NCBI RefSeq assembly: GCF_021391495.1
Contig: NZ_CP090063.1
Span: 4,092,001-4,156,000 of the forward strand
Reading direction: 5' to 3'
Source: Amycolatopsis acidiphila
Lineage (GTDB): Bacteria > Actinomycetota > Actinomycetes > Mycobacteriales > Pseudonocardiaceae
Length of the DNA stretch: 64,000 bases
In this document: positions 16,871-24,879 of the stretch, in pieces
Position numbering within the stretch: position 1 is the stretch's first letter
Layout of the letters: the number at the start of each line of letters is the position of its first letter
The notes under the pieces: generated by a model
What the model was told of the DNA's origin: nothing
The model's input: the letters and a program-made list of their open reading frames with translations, nothing else
The model's database searches: none
Program-made: the position numbers and the translations under genes

Positions 16871-18138
16871 GCCCGCACCGCCGCCACCAGCACGTCGTCG
16901 TCCGCCGCGTCGACCATCCGCAGGTCCAGCAGGCAGTGCCCCGCTTCGAGCCGCCCGACCACCGGCGGGACGCCCTCGCGCAACGGCCTCGCGTACGACT
17001 CGGGCAGCCGCACGCCCGCGCTGGGCAGCTCCACGCCGGGCGCGCCGCCGCCGCCGACGGCCGCGACGCAGTCGACGGCCTCGGCGCCGGGCAGTGCCGC
17101 CGCGATCCGTTCCGCGCGCGCCCGCAGGTCCGCCTGCTTCGCGGAAAGCGCTTCCACGACCGGCGGCGGCGGGCCGAGCACGGTGGCTTCGAGCGCGGCG
17201 AGGGTCAGCTTGTCCACCCGCAGCGCGCGGGCGGCGGGATGTCGCCGCAGCCGTTCGACCAGGCCGGCCTCGCCGAGCAGCAGCCCCGCCTGCGGGCCGC
17301 CGAGCAGCTTGTCGCCGCTGGCGGTGACGAGGTCCGCGCCCTGTTTCAGCGCCGTCGTCGCGTCCGGTTCGTCCGGCAGCACCGGATGCGGGGCGAGCAG
17401 GCCCGAGCCGATGTCGACCACCAGCGGCACGTCCAGCTCCGCCAGCTCGGCGATGCCCGCGGCGGAGGTGAAGCCGGTGACCTGGAAGTTCGACGGGTGC
17501 ACCTTGAGCACGAACCCGGTGTCCGGCCCGATCGCCCCGGCGTAGTCGCGCAGGCTCGTCCGGTTGGTGGTGCCGACCTCGCGGAGCCGGGAGCCGGCGG
17601 CGGCGAGCAGCTCGGGGATGCGGAACCCGTCGCCGATCTCGACCAGTTCCCCGCGGCTGAGCACGATCTCCTTGCCGGGGGCGAGGGTCAGCGCCGCGAG
17701 CAGCAGCGCGGCCGCGTTGTTGTTCACCACGTGCACGCCGCCCGCGGCCGGTACGGCCCGGGCGAGCGCGGCCAGCGCGCCGCGACCCCGGCGTGCGCGA
17801 CGTCCGGTCGCGAGGTCGAACTCGACGTCGGTGGCGCGGCCCGCGGTGACCACGGCGTCCAGCGCGGCCTGCGACAGCGGCGCCCGGCCGAGGTTGGTGT
17901 GCACGACGACGCCCGTGGCGTTGAGCACCGGCCGCAGGCTCGTGGCGGCCGCGGGCAGCGCGGCGACCGCGTGCTCGGCGACCTGTTCCGGCTCGATCTC
18001 CCCCGCCCGCGCGCGCTGCTGCGCCTCGGCGACGACGGCCTTCACCAGCGCGCGGCCGAGGGTGCGCTCGGCCGCGGCGAGGCGGGGGTGCGCGAGCACC
18101 ACGTCGGTCCGGGGGACGCGCCGCCGCGGGTCACCCAC
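16858..18138 (-). CDS. selA: L-seryl-tRNA(Sec) selenium transferase SelA
   Basis: A 426-aa PLP enzyme that converts Ser-tRNA(Sec) to Sec-tRNA(Sec) using selenophosphate. Landmarks are 'LNATGVVVHTNLGRAPLS', 'VNNNAAALLLAL'-type small-residue region, 'LVVDIGSGLL' and the PLP lysine in 'VTASGDKLLGGPQAG'. E. coli SelA is 463 aa, so the length is normal for the family. A GTG at 18138 is chosen because a start further upstream would run into the tRNA-Sec gene, whose 3' CCA lies 17 bp before. The gene begins right after selC on the same strand and overlaps selB by 13 bp. Confidence 0.94.
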   Translation of the reverse strand: MGDPRRRVPRTDVVLAHPRLAAAERTLGRALVKAVVAEAQQRARAGEIEPEQVAEHAVAALPAAATSLRPVLNATGVVVHTNLGRAPLSQAALDAVVTAGRATDVEFDLATGRRARRGRGALAALARAVPAAGGVHVVNNNAAALLLAALTLAPGKEIVLSRGELVEIGDGFRIPELLAAAGSRLREVGTTNRTSLRDYAGAIGPDTGFVLKVHPSNFQVTGFTSAAGIAELAELDVPLVVDIGSGLLAPHPVLPDEPDATTALKQGADLVTASGDKLLGGPQAGLLLGEAGLVERLRRHPAARALRVDKLTLAALEATVLGPPPPVVEALSAKQADLRARAERIAAALPGAEAVDCVAAVGGGGAPGVELPSAGVRLPESYARPLREGVPPVVGRLEAGHCLLDLRMVDAADDDVLVAAVRACSS

Positions 18139-18155
18139 GGCGGGGCTCCCGGTGG

Positions 18156-18250
18156 TGGCGGAGGCGGACGGGAATCGAACCCGCCAGCGACAGGACCTGC
18201 CGCTCAACGGTTTTGAAGACCGCGCCGGTCACCAGACCGGATACGCCTCC
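18156..18250 (-). tRNA. selC: tRNA-Sec (anticodon UCA), selC
   Basis: The acceptor stem GGAGGCG (5' end at 18250) pairs with the CGCCTCC-type 3' strand. The anticodon loop CTTCAAA with anticodon TCA sits on the stem GCGGT/ACCG-. It has the long extra arm of tRNA-Sec (GAGCGGCAGG...CCTGTCGCTG) and a T arm GCGGGTTCGATTCCCGT. The body is 92 nt, longer than ordinary tRNAs, and the 3' CCA is encoded (18158-18156). Its product carries Ser, then Sec, to the UGA of the formate dehydrogenase gene in the same operon. Confidence 0.95.
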
Positions 18251-18311
18251 CTGGACCATGGCGCCCATCATGGCAAGCTCCGGGCTGCGGCGCGAACCCG
18301 GCCGGGGCAGC

Positions 18312-19313
18312 ATGGACGCCATGGCCTACCGACTGACCCAGTACGCGCACGGCGGCGGGTGCGCGTGCAAGATCCCGCCGGGCGAGCTCGAGGACATCGT
18401 GCGCGGGCTGGTCAAGGCCGAGCCGCGCGACCCGGTGGGCGAGCTGCTCGTCGGCCTCGAGGACGGCGACGACGCGGCGGCGGTGCGCATCGAGCACGAC
18501 ACGGCCGTGATCGCGACCACGGACTTCTTCACCCCGGTCGTCGACGACCCCTACGACTGGGGCCGGATCGCCGCGGCCAACGCGCTGTCGGACGTGTACG
18601 CCATGGGCGGGCGCCCGGTGGTGGCGGTGAACCTGCTGGGCTGGCCCCGCGAGGTGCTGCCGTTCGAGCTGGCGGCCGAGACGCTGCGCGGCGGGCTCGA
18701 CGTGTGCGGTGCGGCCGGTTGCCACCTCGCCGGCGGGCACAGCGTGGACGACCCGGAGCCCAAGTACGGCCTGGCCGTCACCGGGATCGGGGATCCGGAC
18801 CGGTTGCTGCGCAACGATTCCGGCCGGGCGGGGGTGCCGCTGTCGCTGACCAAGCCGCTCGGCCTCGGCGTGCTCAACTCCCGGCACAAGGCCACCGGCG
18901 AGCGGTTCGCCGAGGCGATCGAGGTGATGACCACGCTCAACGCCGACGCCTCCCGGGCCGCGCTGGCGGCCGGTGTGCGGTGCGCGACCGACGTGACCGG
19001 GTTCGGCCTGCTCGGCCATCTGCACAAGCTGGCCCGCGCCAGCGGGGTCACGGCGATCGTCGACTCGGCAGCGGTGTCCTATGTGGACGGGGCACGGGAA
19101 GCCCTCGCCGCCGGGTACGTCAGCGGCGGCACGCGCCGAAACCTCGACTGGGTGGCGCCGCACGTGGACCTCTCGGCCGTGACCGAGCAGGAGGCCCTGC
19201 TGCTCGCCGACGCCCAGACCTCGGGCGGCCTCCTGGTCGCCGGCGAGATCCCGGGCGCCCCGGTCATCGGCGAGCTGGTGCCACGACAGGAGCACACCAT
19301 CGTGGTGCGCTGA
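18312..19313 (+). CDS. selD: Selenide, water dikinase SelD
   Basis: A 333-aa enzyme that makes selenophosphate from selenide and ATP, the selenium donor for SelA. The N-terminal 'LTQYAHGGGCACKIPPGEL' holds the active-site Cys and Lys. The Cys position is Cys here and not Sec, so selD needs no UGA decoding. The AIR-synthase-like ATP-binding body has 'ATTDFFTPVVDDPYDWGRIAAANALSDVYAMGGRP' character and 'ATDVTGFGLLGHL'. The ATG at 18312 is preceded by GGGG; a second ATG at 18321 is also possible. It is divergent from selC-selA-selB, and the gap between selC and selD is only 61 bp. Confidence 0.95.
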   Translation: MDAMAYRLTQYAHGGGCACKIPPGELEDIVRGLVKAEPRDPVGELLVGLEDGDDAAAVRIEHDTAVIATTDFFTPVVDDPYDWGRIAAANALSDVYAMGGRPVVAVNLLGWPREVLPFELAAETLRGGLDVCGAAGCHLAGGHSVDDPEPKYGLAVTGIGDPDRLLRNDSGRAGVPLSLTKPLGLGVLNSRHKATGERFAEAIEVMTTLNADASRAALAAGVRCATDVTGFGLLGHLHKLARASGVTAIVDSAAVSYVDGAREALAAGYVSGGTRRNLDWVAPHVDLSAVTEQEALLLADAQTSGGLLVAGEIPGAPVIGELVPRQEHTIVVR

Positions 19314-19326
19314 AGCGGCTTCCGGG

Positions 19327-20772
19327 TCAGCCCCGCTGCAGCTCGCCGCGGGTGACCCAGTTGCCGTGCAGCCCGTACGGCACCCGGATCGGCAGCTTCA
19401 CCGTCGCCACGGGCGGCGCGTCGATCCGCCCGGCGTCGAGGATCAGCAGGTCGCTGCGCATCTCGTCGTGCCGGCCCACGACCGCCAGCACGTAGCCCTC
19501 CGCGTGCCCGGCCTTCTCGTGTGCCGGGACGAAGAGGGGCTCGCCGACGGACGAGCAGTCGCCGACGTAGTGCGTCGTCGTTCGCCTGTGCTCGAGGTCG
19601 ACCGCGCCGACCCACCGGAAGCCCCGGCCCGGCCTCGGCTCCCCCGGCACCTCGTACATGCCCATGACGCCCCACGAGTACGGCAGCGTCTCGAACCGGT
19701 CGTCCATCCGCGGGAACTCGCCCGCGTGCGTGGTGAGCCGTTCCTGGGTGAAGCTGCCCCGTTCGCCCATCGTGTCGATCGTCCACCGCGACAGGTACCC
19801 CTTGGTCTTCCCGGGGTCGGCGGGTGCGCCCGACAGGTCGGGGAAGAACGGGAAGTAGTTCGACTCCGACACCGGGGTGTCGATGTGGATGTGCCTGCCG
19901 TCGTCGTAGGCCCCGAGGATGTGGCTGGCGAACCGGGTGCCGCCCCGGTACCAGCGCAGGTCCTCGACCCGGCCCTTGCGCGGCAGCACGCCGAGGTGGA
20001 CGTCCCTGCCCGGGTCCCACGCGTAGTGCGACAGGCCCGCGCGGATCCGGCCCAGGTCGCTGACCAGCGGGATGATCGGGAACACCACGAAGTTCTGGGT
20101 CACCGCGAAGTCGTGCACCATGCTCGAGTACGGGGCCTGGAACCAGGTCTCGTGCACGAGGTTCCCGTCGCGGTCCGCCTCGTAGAAGGCGATGTCGGGG
20201 GTGCACTCGCCCTTCGCGGCGAACCCGAAGAACACCATCTCGCCGGTCCTGGGATCGAACTTCGGATGCGCGGTGGAGGTCTGCGAGGTCAGCGCCCCGT
20301 CGAAGGTGTGCACCCCGACGGTGTCCAGCGTATCGGGGTCGATCTGGATCGGCGGGCTGTCCTCCTTCGACGCGAGCAGCTTCCCGCCGTGCCAGAACAC
20401 GTTGGTGTTGGCCAGCGTCCGGTTCATCCCGGCGACCGATGGGTCGTCCGTGAACGGGTTGCGGTACGCGCCGAACAACGACCGCCGGGCCTTCCGCTCG
20501 GCCTCGAACCTCGGCGTCCGCACGTAACGGCTCTTGAAGTCGACGTGACCGCGCTCGAAGCGGAACGACATCACCATGCCGTCGGCGTTGAACGGGATGT
20601 CGCCCGCCACCATCGGCGGCCACTGCCGGTCGCACACCACCCGGTAGTAGGTGCCGTCGAGCTGCCCGGGCACCTCGCCCTGAGCGACCTCGAGATCGTA
20701 GATGTCGGCCTCGACGCGGACCGGGGCGCTGAACCCCGCGAACATCGGGTCCTGGGGAAAACGCGTGGTCAT
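19327..20772 (-). CDS. Carotenoid oxygenase-family (non-haem iron) dioxygenase
   Basis: A 481-aa protein of the RPE65/CCD seven-bladed propeller family, in which four His residues bind Fe(II) to cleave alkene bonds in apocarotenoids or stilbenes. Likely His ligands are in 'TSTAHPKFDPRTG', 'SSMVHDFAVTQNF', a central 'HIHIDTP' and the C-terminal 'YGLHGNWV'. 'FNADGMVMSFRFE' is the conserved early segment ('D/NGDGM'). Its start overlaps the stop of a SnoaL-like gene by 4 bp, with an IclR regulator just upstream. That fits a small catabolic operon, perhaps for a lignin-type stilbene. The substrate is not determined by sequence. Confidence 0.88.
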   Translation of the reverse strand: MTTRFPQDPMFAGFSAPVRVEADIYDLEVAQGEVPGQLDGTYYRVVCDRQWPPMVAGDIPFNADGMVMSFRFERGHVDFKSRYVRTPRFEAERKARRSLFGAYRNPFTDDPSVAGMNRTLANTNVFWHGGKLLASKEDSPPIQIDPDTLDTVGVHTFDGALTSQTSTAHPKFDPRTGEMVFFGFAAKGECTPDIAFYEADRDGNLVHETWFQAPYSSMVHDFAVTQNFVVFPIIPLVSDLGRIRAGLSHYAWDPGRDVHLGVLPRKGRVEDLRWYRGGTRFASHILGAYDDGRHIHIDTPVSESNYFPFFPDLSGAPADPGKTKGYLSRWTIDTMGERGSFTQERLTTHAGEFPRMDDRFETLPYSWGVMGMYEVPGEPRPGRGFRWVGAVDLEHRRTTTHYVGDCSSVGEPLFVPAHEKAGHAEGYVLAVVGRHDEMRSDLLILDAGRIDAPPVATVKLPIRVPYGLHGNWVTRGELQRG

Positions 20773-21494
20773 CGCACTGCCTCGCCTGCGGGGTCACGGC
20801 CGGTCACCGGATGCGGGTAGTGGAACGGCACGACGTCCGTGGCCGGGAAGAACGCGAATCCTTCGATGAGCTCGTCCGGACCGAGCGGGTCCTCGGGGTA
20901 GGTCGTCTCGGGAATCATGTGCGTCATCGGCGCGGTGTGCGCCCAGCCGGACTCGTACTCGGCGTGCCAGAACGGGAAGTAGCCCAGGCGCTTGATCTTC
21001 CACACACCGTTCTCGAGCACGTAGGCGTTTTCGTAGAGACCGCCCTCCCACCACTGCTGGAAGGAAAGCCGCGACACCTGCTCCGGGGCGGACTCGTGCG
21101 CGCCGGCCTGCATGAGGCATCGGAACCGCGCCCGCGCCGAGGTGCCGTCCGGCGAGACGGTCACGACGTCCTGCAGCATGACGTGCTCCAGCAGGAACCC
21201 ACGGACAGGCCCGTTGTGCCCACCGGTGAACCGCGCCCGGAACCGCTGGAGATAGAGCCGCTCGACCCCGGCCCGGCCGCGGTAGACGCCACCCGCGAAC
21301 GCGACTTCGCCGTCTGCGCCGAACAGGTCGACGACCTCGTCGTAGAGGCACTTGTCCAGGTAGTAGCCGTACTTGTGGTGCAGGGCGCGGATCTCGGCTG
21401 CCGCCTCGAGGGACCGGACCCGCTCCGCCAGCTCCACCACCGTCCGTTGCAGCCGCGCCACCCCGGCGGTGCTGACCTCCTCGGTGCTCGACAC
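20769..21494 (-). CDS. SnoaL/NTF2-fold protein, possible dehydratase or isomerase
   Basis: The 241-aa protein has a short N-terminal helix ('VVELAERVRSLEAAAEIRAL') followed by a SnoaL-like cone fold: 'LHHKYGYYLDKCLYDEVVDLFGADGEVAFAGGVYRG' and 'GHNGPVRGFLLEHVMLQDVVTVSPDGTSARAR'. The C-terminal 90 residues, rich in aromatic residues and Pro, are longer than in most SnoaL proteins. The GTG at 21494 has AAGGAG 8 nt upstream. It is coupled by ATGA to the carotenoid oxygenase gene, so it probably acts on the same compound. No precise reaction can be assigned. Confidence 0.75.
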   Translation of the reverse strand: MSSTEEVSTAGVARLQRTVVELAERVRSLEAAAEIRALHHKYGYYLDKCLYDEVVDLFGADGEVAFAGGVYRGRAGVERLYLQRFRARFTGGHNGPVRGFLLEHVMLQDVVTVSPDGTSARARFRCLMQAGAHESAPEQVSRLSFQQWWEGGLYENAYVLENGVWKIKRLGYFPFWHAEYESGWAHTAPMTHMIPETTYPEDPLGPDELIEGFAFFPATDVVPFHYPHPVTGRDPAGEAVR

Positions 21495-21583
21495 GCCGAT
21501 CTCCTTCGATTCGGTGTCACCCTTGCGATGACAGGACAGCGTGCGGGGGCACCGGGAGACAAGCGAGAGGGACCGGGGTTCCG

Positions 21584-22372
21584 CTATGCGGAAGACGGGA
21601 CGCCGGCGGTCCGCGAGCCGCCTTCCCGGCTGCCGCGCAGCAACGTCTGGATCACGTTCGCGGCATGCAGCAGGGGTTCGACGAAGGGCTCGATCTCGGC
21701 CCGGGTGCCGACGTGGCTCGCCGCCGCGGCGAGCGTGACCGCCGCGGCGGGTTCCCCGCTGCCGAGCAGGACCGGGGCGCCGATACCGGTCACCGCGCGG
21801 TCGCTCTCGCCGATGTTCGCCGCCCAGCCGCGCAGCCGGATCCGGGTCAGCTCGCGGACCAGGCAGTCCCAGTCGACGACGGAACGCGCTGTCAGCCCTT
21901 CGAGGCGGTGGCCGGGATAGCGGCGGCCGAGGTCGTCCGGGGAACAGAACGCGAGCATCGCCTTGCCGCCGGAGGTGCAGTGCGCGGGCAGGACGCGGCC
22001 GAGCCGGGTGCCGGCCCGCTGGGGCCCGAAACCCTCGAGTGACTGCACGAACCGGGCAGCGCGCCCTTCGAGCACCAGCATGCTCGTGGTCAGCCCGGTC
22101 CGCTCCCGGAGCTCGGCGAGCTGCCCTCCGGCCGCGTCCCGCAGGGTGACGGCCGAGGTGATGCTCAGCGTGATCTCATGCATCGCCTTGGCCGGCAGGT
22201 ACGGGCCGCCGCCGTGCTCCTGCCGCGCGAACCCGGCCGCGACGCAGTTGGTCAGCACGCGGTGCGCGGTCGAGGGCGCGACCGCCAGCTCGCGGGCGAG
22301 CTCGGTGACCGTGAGGGTGCCACGCGAAGCCAGCAGCCGTACGGCGTGCAACGCCATCCGCGCCGAGTTCAT
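21584..22372 (-). CDS. IclR-family transcriptional regulator
   Basis: A 262-aa regulator. The N-terminal winged helix is 'LHAVRLLASRGTLTVTELARELAVAPSTAHRVLTNCV'. The C-terminal IclR effector domain has 'GRVLPAHCTSGGKAMLAF' and 'RGWAANIGESDRAVTGIGAPVL', both typical. The ATG at 22372 follows GGAGGAGAGG and is preferred over an upstream ATG at 22432. The gene lies 89 bp upstream of the SnoaL/carotenoid oxygenase pair on the same strand and probably controls them. Many IclR proteins govern aromatic catabolism, which would suit a stilbene-type substrate; that is inference. Confidence 0.88.
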   Translation of the reverse strand: MNSARMALHAVRLLASRGTLTVTELARELAVAPSTAHRVLTNCVAAGFARQEHGGGPYLPAKAMHEITLSITSAVTLRDAAGGQLAELRERTGLTTSMLVLEGRAARFVQSLEGFGPQRAGTRLGRVLPAHCTSGGKAMLAFCSPDDLGRRYPGHRLEGLTARSVVDWDCLVRELTRIRLRGWAANIGESDRAVTGIGAPVLLGSGEPAAAVTLAAAASHVGTRAEIEPFVEPLLHAANVIQTLLRGSREGGSRTAGVPSSA

Positions 22373-22477
22373 CGCGGGCCCCTCTCCTCCGGTGCCAGGA
22401 GAAGGGTTGCCCACCGGATACCGCCGGCGCAAGCACGGGCCGGCTCGCGGACGCCGCCATACCGTGAATCAGCAGGC

Positions 22478-22508
22478 GCCGGGGACGCGTCCTCGACACG
22501 TCCCCGGC
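22478..22508 (-). terminator. Hairpin after katA
   Basis: A 10-bp perfect stem GCCGGGGACG/CGTCCCCGGC (22478-22487 with 22499-22508) with an 11-nt loop lies 17 bp past the katA stop and before the IclR gene. It has no U-tract. It probably ends the fur-katA transcript. Confidence 0.5.
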
Positions 22509-22524
22509 GGAAAAGGCGTGCGGG

Positions 22525-24048
22525 TCAGGCCTTGTCCTGCATGCTGCTGCGGGCCGGGTTGGCCTGCTGCCCGGCCTTCGGGTCCTTCTCGTTCTTCTTG
22601 GCCTGGACGCCTTCCTGGATCCGGTCGCCCACGCCCTTGTCGATGTTGTGCCAGTACTCGAACGCGCGCTGCAGCACCGGCTCGGACACCCCGTTGAGCA
22701 GGTGCCCCACCACGTTGTCGACCAGCCGGTCGCGGGCGGCGTCGTCCAGCACCTCGCGGACCATCGTGCCCGGCTGGCCCCAGTCGTCGTCCTCGGCGTG
22801 CGAGACGTAGGCGGTGCGCACGATGTTCCCGTCGGTGTGCCAGGTGGGCGAGGTGCCGTAGCGCTCGGTGTCCGCGGCCGGGCCGCCCTTCGAGTTCGGC
22901 GCGTACACCGGGTCCGTCCTCTTCTGGTACGCCATCGCGCCGTCCTTGGAGTAGGTGTGCACGGGCACGACCGGCGCGTTGACGGGCAGTTGCTGGTAGT
23001 TCGCGCCGATGCGGTAGCGGTGCGCGTCGGCGTAGGAGAACAGCCGGGCCAGCAGCATCCGGTCGGGGCTCGGCCCGATCCCGGGCACCAGGTTGTTCGG
23101 CTGGAACGCGGCCTGCTCGATCTCGGCGTGGTTGTCGGTCGGGTTGCGGTCCAGCGTCATCCGCCCGACCTCGGTCAGCGGGTAGTCGCCGTGCGGCCAC
23201 ACCTTGGTCAGGTCGAACGGGTTGAACCGGTAGTTCGCCGCGTCCTCGTACGGCATGATCTGCACGTACAGCGTCCAGCTCGGGAAGTCCCCGGCCGCGA
23301 TGTGCTCGAACAGGTCACGCGTGTGGTAGTCGGTGTCCGCCGCGGCCATCTGGTCGGCCTCGTGCTGGGTGAAGTACTCGATGCCCTGGTCGGTCTTGAA
23401 GTGGTACTTCACCCAGAACTCCTCGCCCTGGGCGTTGATCCACATGTAGGTGTGCGAGGTGTAGCCGTTCATGTGGCGCCAGGTGCGCGGGATGCCGCGG
23501 TCGCCCATCAGCCAGGTGACCTGGTGCGCCGACTCCGGCGACAGCGTCCAGAAGTCCCACTGCATGTCGTGGTCGCGCAGGTTGTTGTCGGCGCGCCGCT
23601 TCTGCGACCGGATGAAGTGCTGGAACTTCATCGGGTCCTTGACGAAGAAGACCGGCGTGTTGTTGCCGACCATGTCGTAGTTGCCCTCGGAGGTGTAGAA
23701 CTTCAGCGCGAACCCGCGCGGGTCGCGCCAGGTGTCGGGGCTGCCGCGCTCCCCTGCCACGGTGGAGAACCGGGCCACCAGCTCGGTCTTCGCGCCCGGC
23801 TGGAACACCGCGGCCTTGGTGTACCTGCTGACGTCGGCGGTCACCTCGAACCGCCCGAACGCGCCGCTGCCCTTCGCGTGCGGCTGGCGCTCCGGGATGC
23901 GCTCCCGGTTGAACTGGGCCATCTGCTCGATCAGGTAAGCGTCCTGCAGCAGGATGGGCCCGCCGGGGCCCACGGTGAGCGAATGCTCGTCGCTCTCCGC
24001 CGGGATACCGGCGTCAGTGGTGGTGAACGGCCGTGCCGTCTCGGTCAT
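22525..24048 (-). CDS. katA: Monofunctional haem catalase
   Basis: A 507-aa small-subunit clade catalase that dismutates H2O2. '[19 protein letters not shown]' carries the catalytic His. '[25 protein letters not shown]' carries the active-site Asn region. '[23 protein letters not shown]' carries the proximal haem Tyr in the 'RLFSYADTHRYR'-type motif. Length and motifs are complete. AAGGAAGG precedes the ATG. It starts 2 bp after the stop of a Fur-family gene, matching the catR-catA arrangement of Streptomyces, where the Fur-type repressor senses peroxide. Confidence 0.95.
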   Translation of the reverse strand: MTETARPFTTTDAGIPAESDEHSLTVGPGGPILLQDAYLIEQMAQFNRERIPERQPHAKGSGAFGRFEVTADVSRYTKAAVFQPGAKTELVARFSTVAGERGSPDTWRDPRGFALKFYTSEGNYDMVGNNTPVFFVKDPMKFQHFIRSQKRRADNNLRDHDMQWDFWTLSPESAHQVTWLMGDRGIPRTWRHMNGYTSHTYMWINAQGEEFWVKYHFKTDQGIEYFTQHEADQMAAADTDYHTRDLFEHIAAGDFPSWTLYVQIMPYEDAANYRFNPFDLTKVWPHGDYPLTEVGRMTLDRNPTDNHAEIEQAAFQPNNLVPGIGPSPDRMLLARLFSYADAHRYRIGANYQQLPVNAPVVPVHTYSKDGAMAYQKRTDPVYAPNSKGGPAADTERYGTSPTWHTDGNIVRTAYVSHAEDDDWGQPGTMVREVLDDAARDRLVDNVVGHLLNGVSEPVLQRAFEYWHNIDKGVGDRIQEGVQAKKNEKDPKAGQQANPARSSMQDKA

Positions 24049-24050
24049 GA

Positions 24051-24512
24051 CTACCTTCCTTTTCTCTTCTCCGCGCACGCGGGGCACCAGCCCCAGAACA
24101 CGATCTCCGCCTCGTCGACCTCGAACCCCCGGTCCTCGCCGGGCGTGAGGCACGGCGCAGCACCCACCACGCAGTCCACGTCCTCGGTGCGCCCGCAGCC
24201 GCGGCAGACCAGGTGGTGATGGTTGTCCGCGACCCGGCGCTCGAAGCGGGCCGGATGGCCGGCGGGCTGGATGGAGCGCACCAGCCCGGCGTCCACGCAG
24301 GCCCGCAGCACGTCGTAGACGGCCTGGTGGGAGACCGAACCCAGCTCGTCGTGCACCCCGGCGCGCACCGCCTCGGCGGTCGCGTGCGGGTGGCTTGCCA
24401 GCCAGGTGAGCACCGCCCGGCGAGGGGCGGTGATCCGCAGCCCGGCGGAGCGCAGCGAGGCCGCCGCGTCGGTCGTGCTGTCGCGCTGGCCCGAAGGGCC
24501 TGGGGTCGGCAT
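24051..24512 (-). CDS. Fur-family peroxide/iron-responsive repressor (CatR/PerR-like)
   Basis: A 153-aa Fur-fold regulator. The N-terminal winged helix is '[30 protein letters not shown]' and '[22 protein letters not shown]'. The metal sites are '[19 protein letters not shown]' and a C-terminal 'WCPAC', so two CxxC pairs form a structural Zn site as in PerR and CatR. It is cotranscribed with katA (2-bp gap), which points to peroxide-responsive control of the catalase. A TGGAA/TTCCA repeat lies directly upstream. Whether iron or peroxide is the signal cannot be read from sequence. Confidence 0.88.
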   Translation of the reverse strand: MPTPGPSGQRDSTTDAAASLRSAGLRITAPRRAVLTWLASHPHATAEAVRAGVHDELGSVSHQAVYDVLRACVDAGLVRSIQPAGHPARFERRVADNHHHLVCRGCGRTEDVDCVVGAAPCLTPGEDRGFEVDEAEIVFWGWCPACAEKRKGR

Positions 24513-24531
24513 CCTGCCCGCCTACCCGTTC

Positions 24532-24544
24532 TGGAATGGTTCCA
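24532..24544. promoter_or_regulatory. Candidate operator of the fur-katA operon
   Basis: TGGAA-TGG-TTCCA is a 13-bp palindrome in an AT-rich patch (24530-24556) 20 bp before the Fur-type start. An autoregulated Fur/CatR repressor would be expected to bind here. Confidence 0.5.
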
Positions 24545-24599
24545 AACAATATTCAGGTCAGCGCGATCCCGGCGCGAGCCCGCGGAGACCCGCGCCAGG

Positions 24600-24789
24600 T
24601 CACGCAGCAGGTGGCTCACCGGTCCGGCCCCCCGGGACCGGCTGCTCGTGTTCCTGGACGTACTGCTCGGGGTCGATGTCGCTGACCTCGAGCCCGCGAG
24701 TGCGCCCGCCGGACCGCGGCGTGCACGCCGTCGCGGATCGCCGGAACCCGGTCGTGGTCGTCGAGGACCAGCTTCGTGATGTCAGGCAT
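24600..24789 (-). pseudogene. Internally deleted hemerythrin-domain (HHE) protein remnant
   Basis: From ATG 24789 the frame reads 'MPDITKLVLDDHDRVPAIRD' and 'GVHAAVRRAH', which resembles the start of actinomycete HHE hemerythrin-like proteins plus an internal piece. A different frame then reads 'GLEVSDIDPEQYVQEHEQPV' to a stop at 24600, the usual kind of C-terminus for that family. The middle, with most of the expected His ligands, is missing. Intact homologues are around 150-200 aa, from memory. I read this as a decayed gene with two or more deletions, lying between the fur-katA operon and hypF. The family call rests on short segments. Confidence 0.5.
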
Positions 24790-24879
24790 GGCCCACCCGC
24801 GGTCGCACGATCGCGGCGTACTCGCGGGCCGGGGAGACGGAAACTCGACTGGGCCGCCGCCGGGGCGCAGACTCGACGT

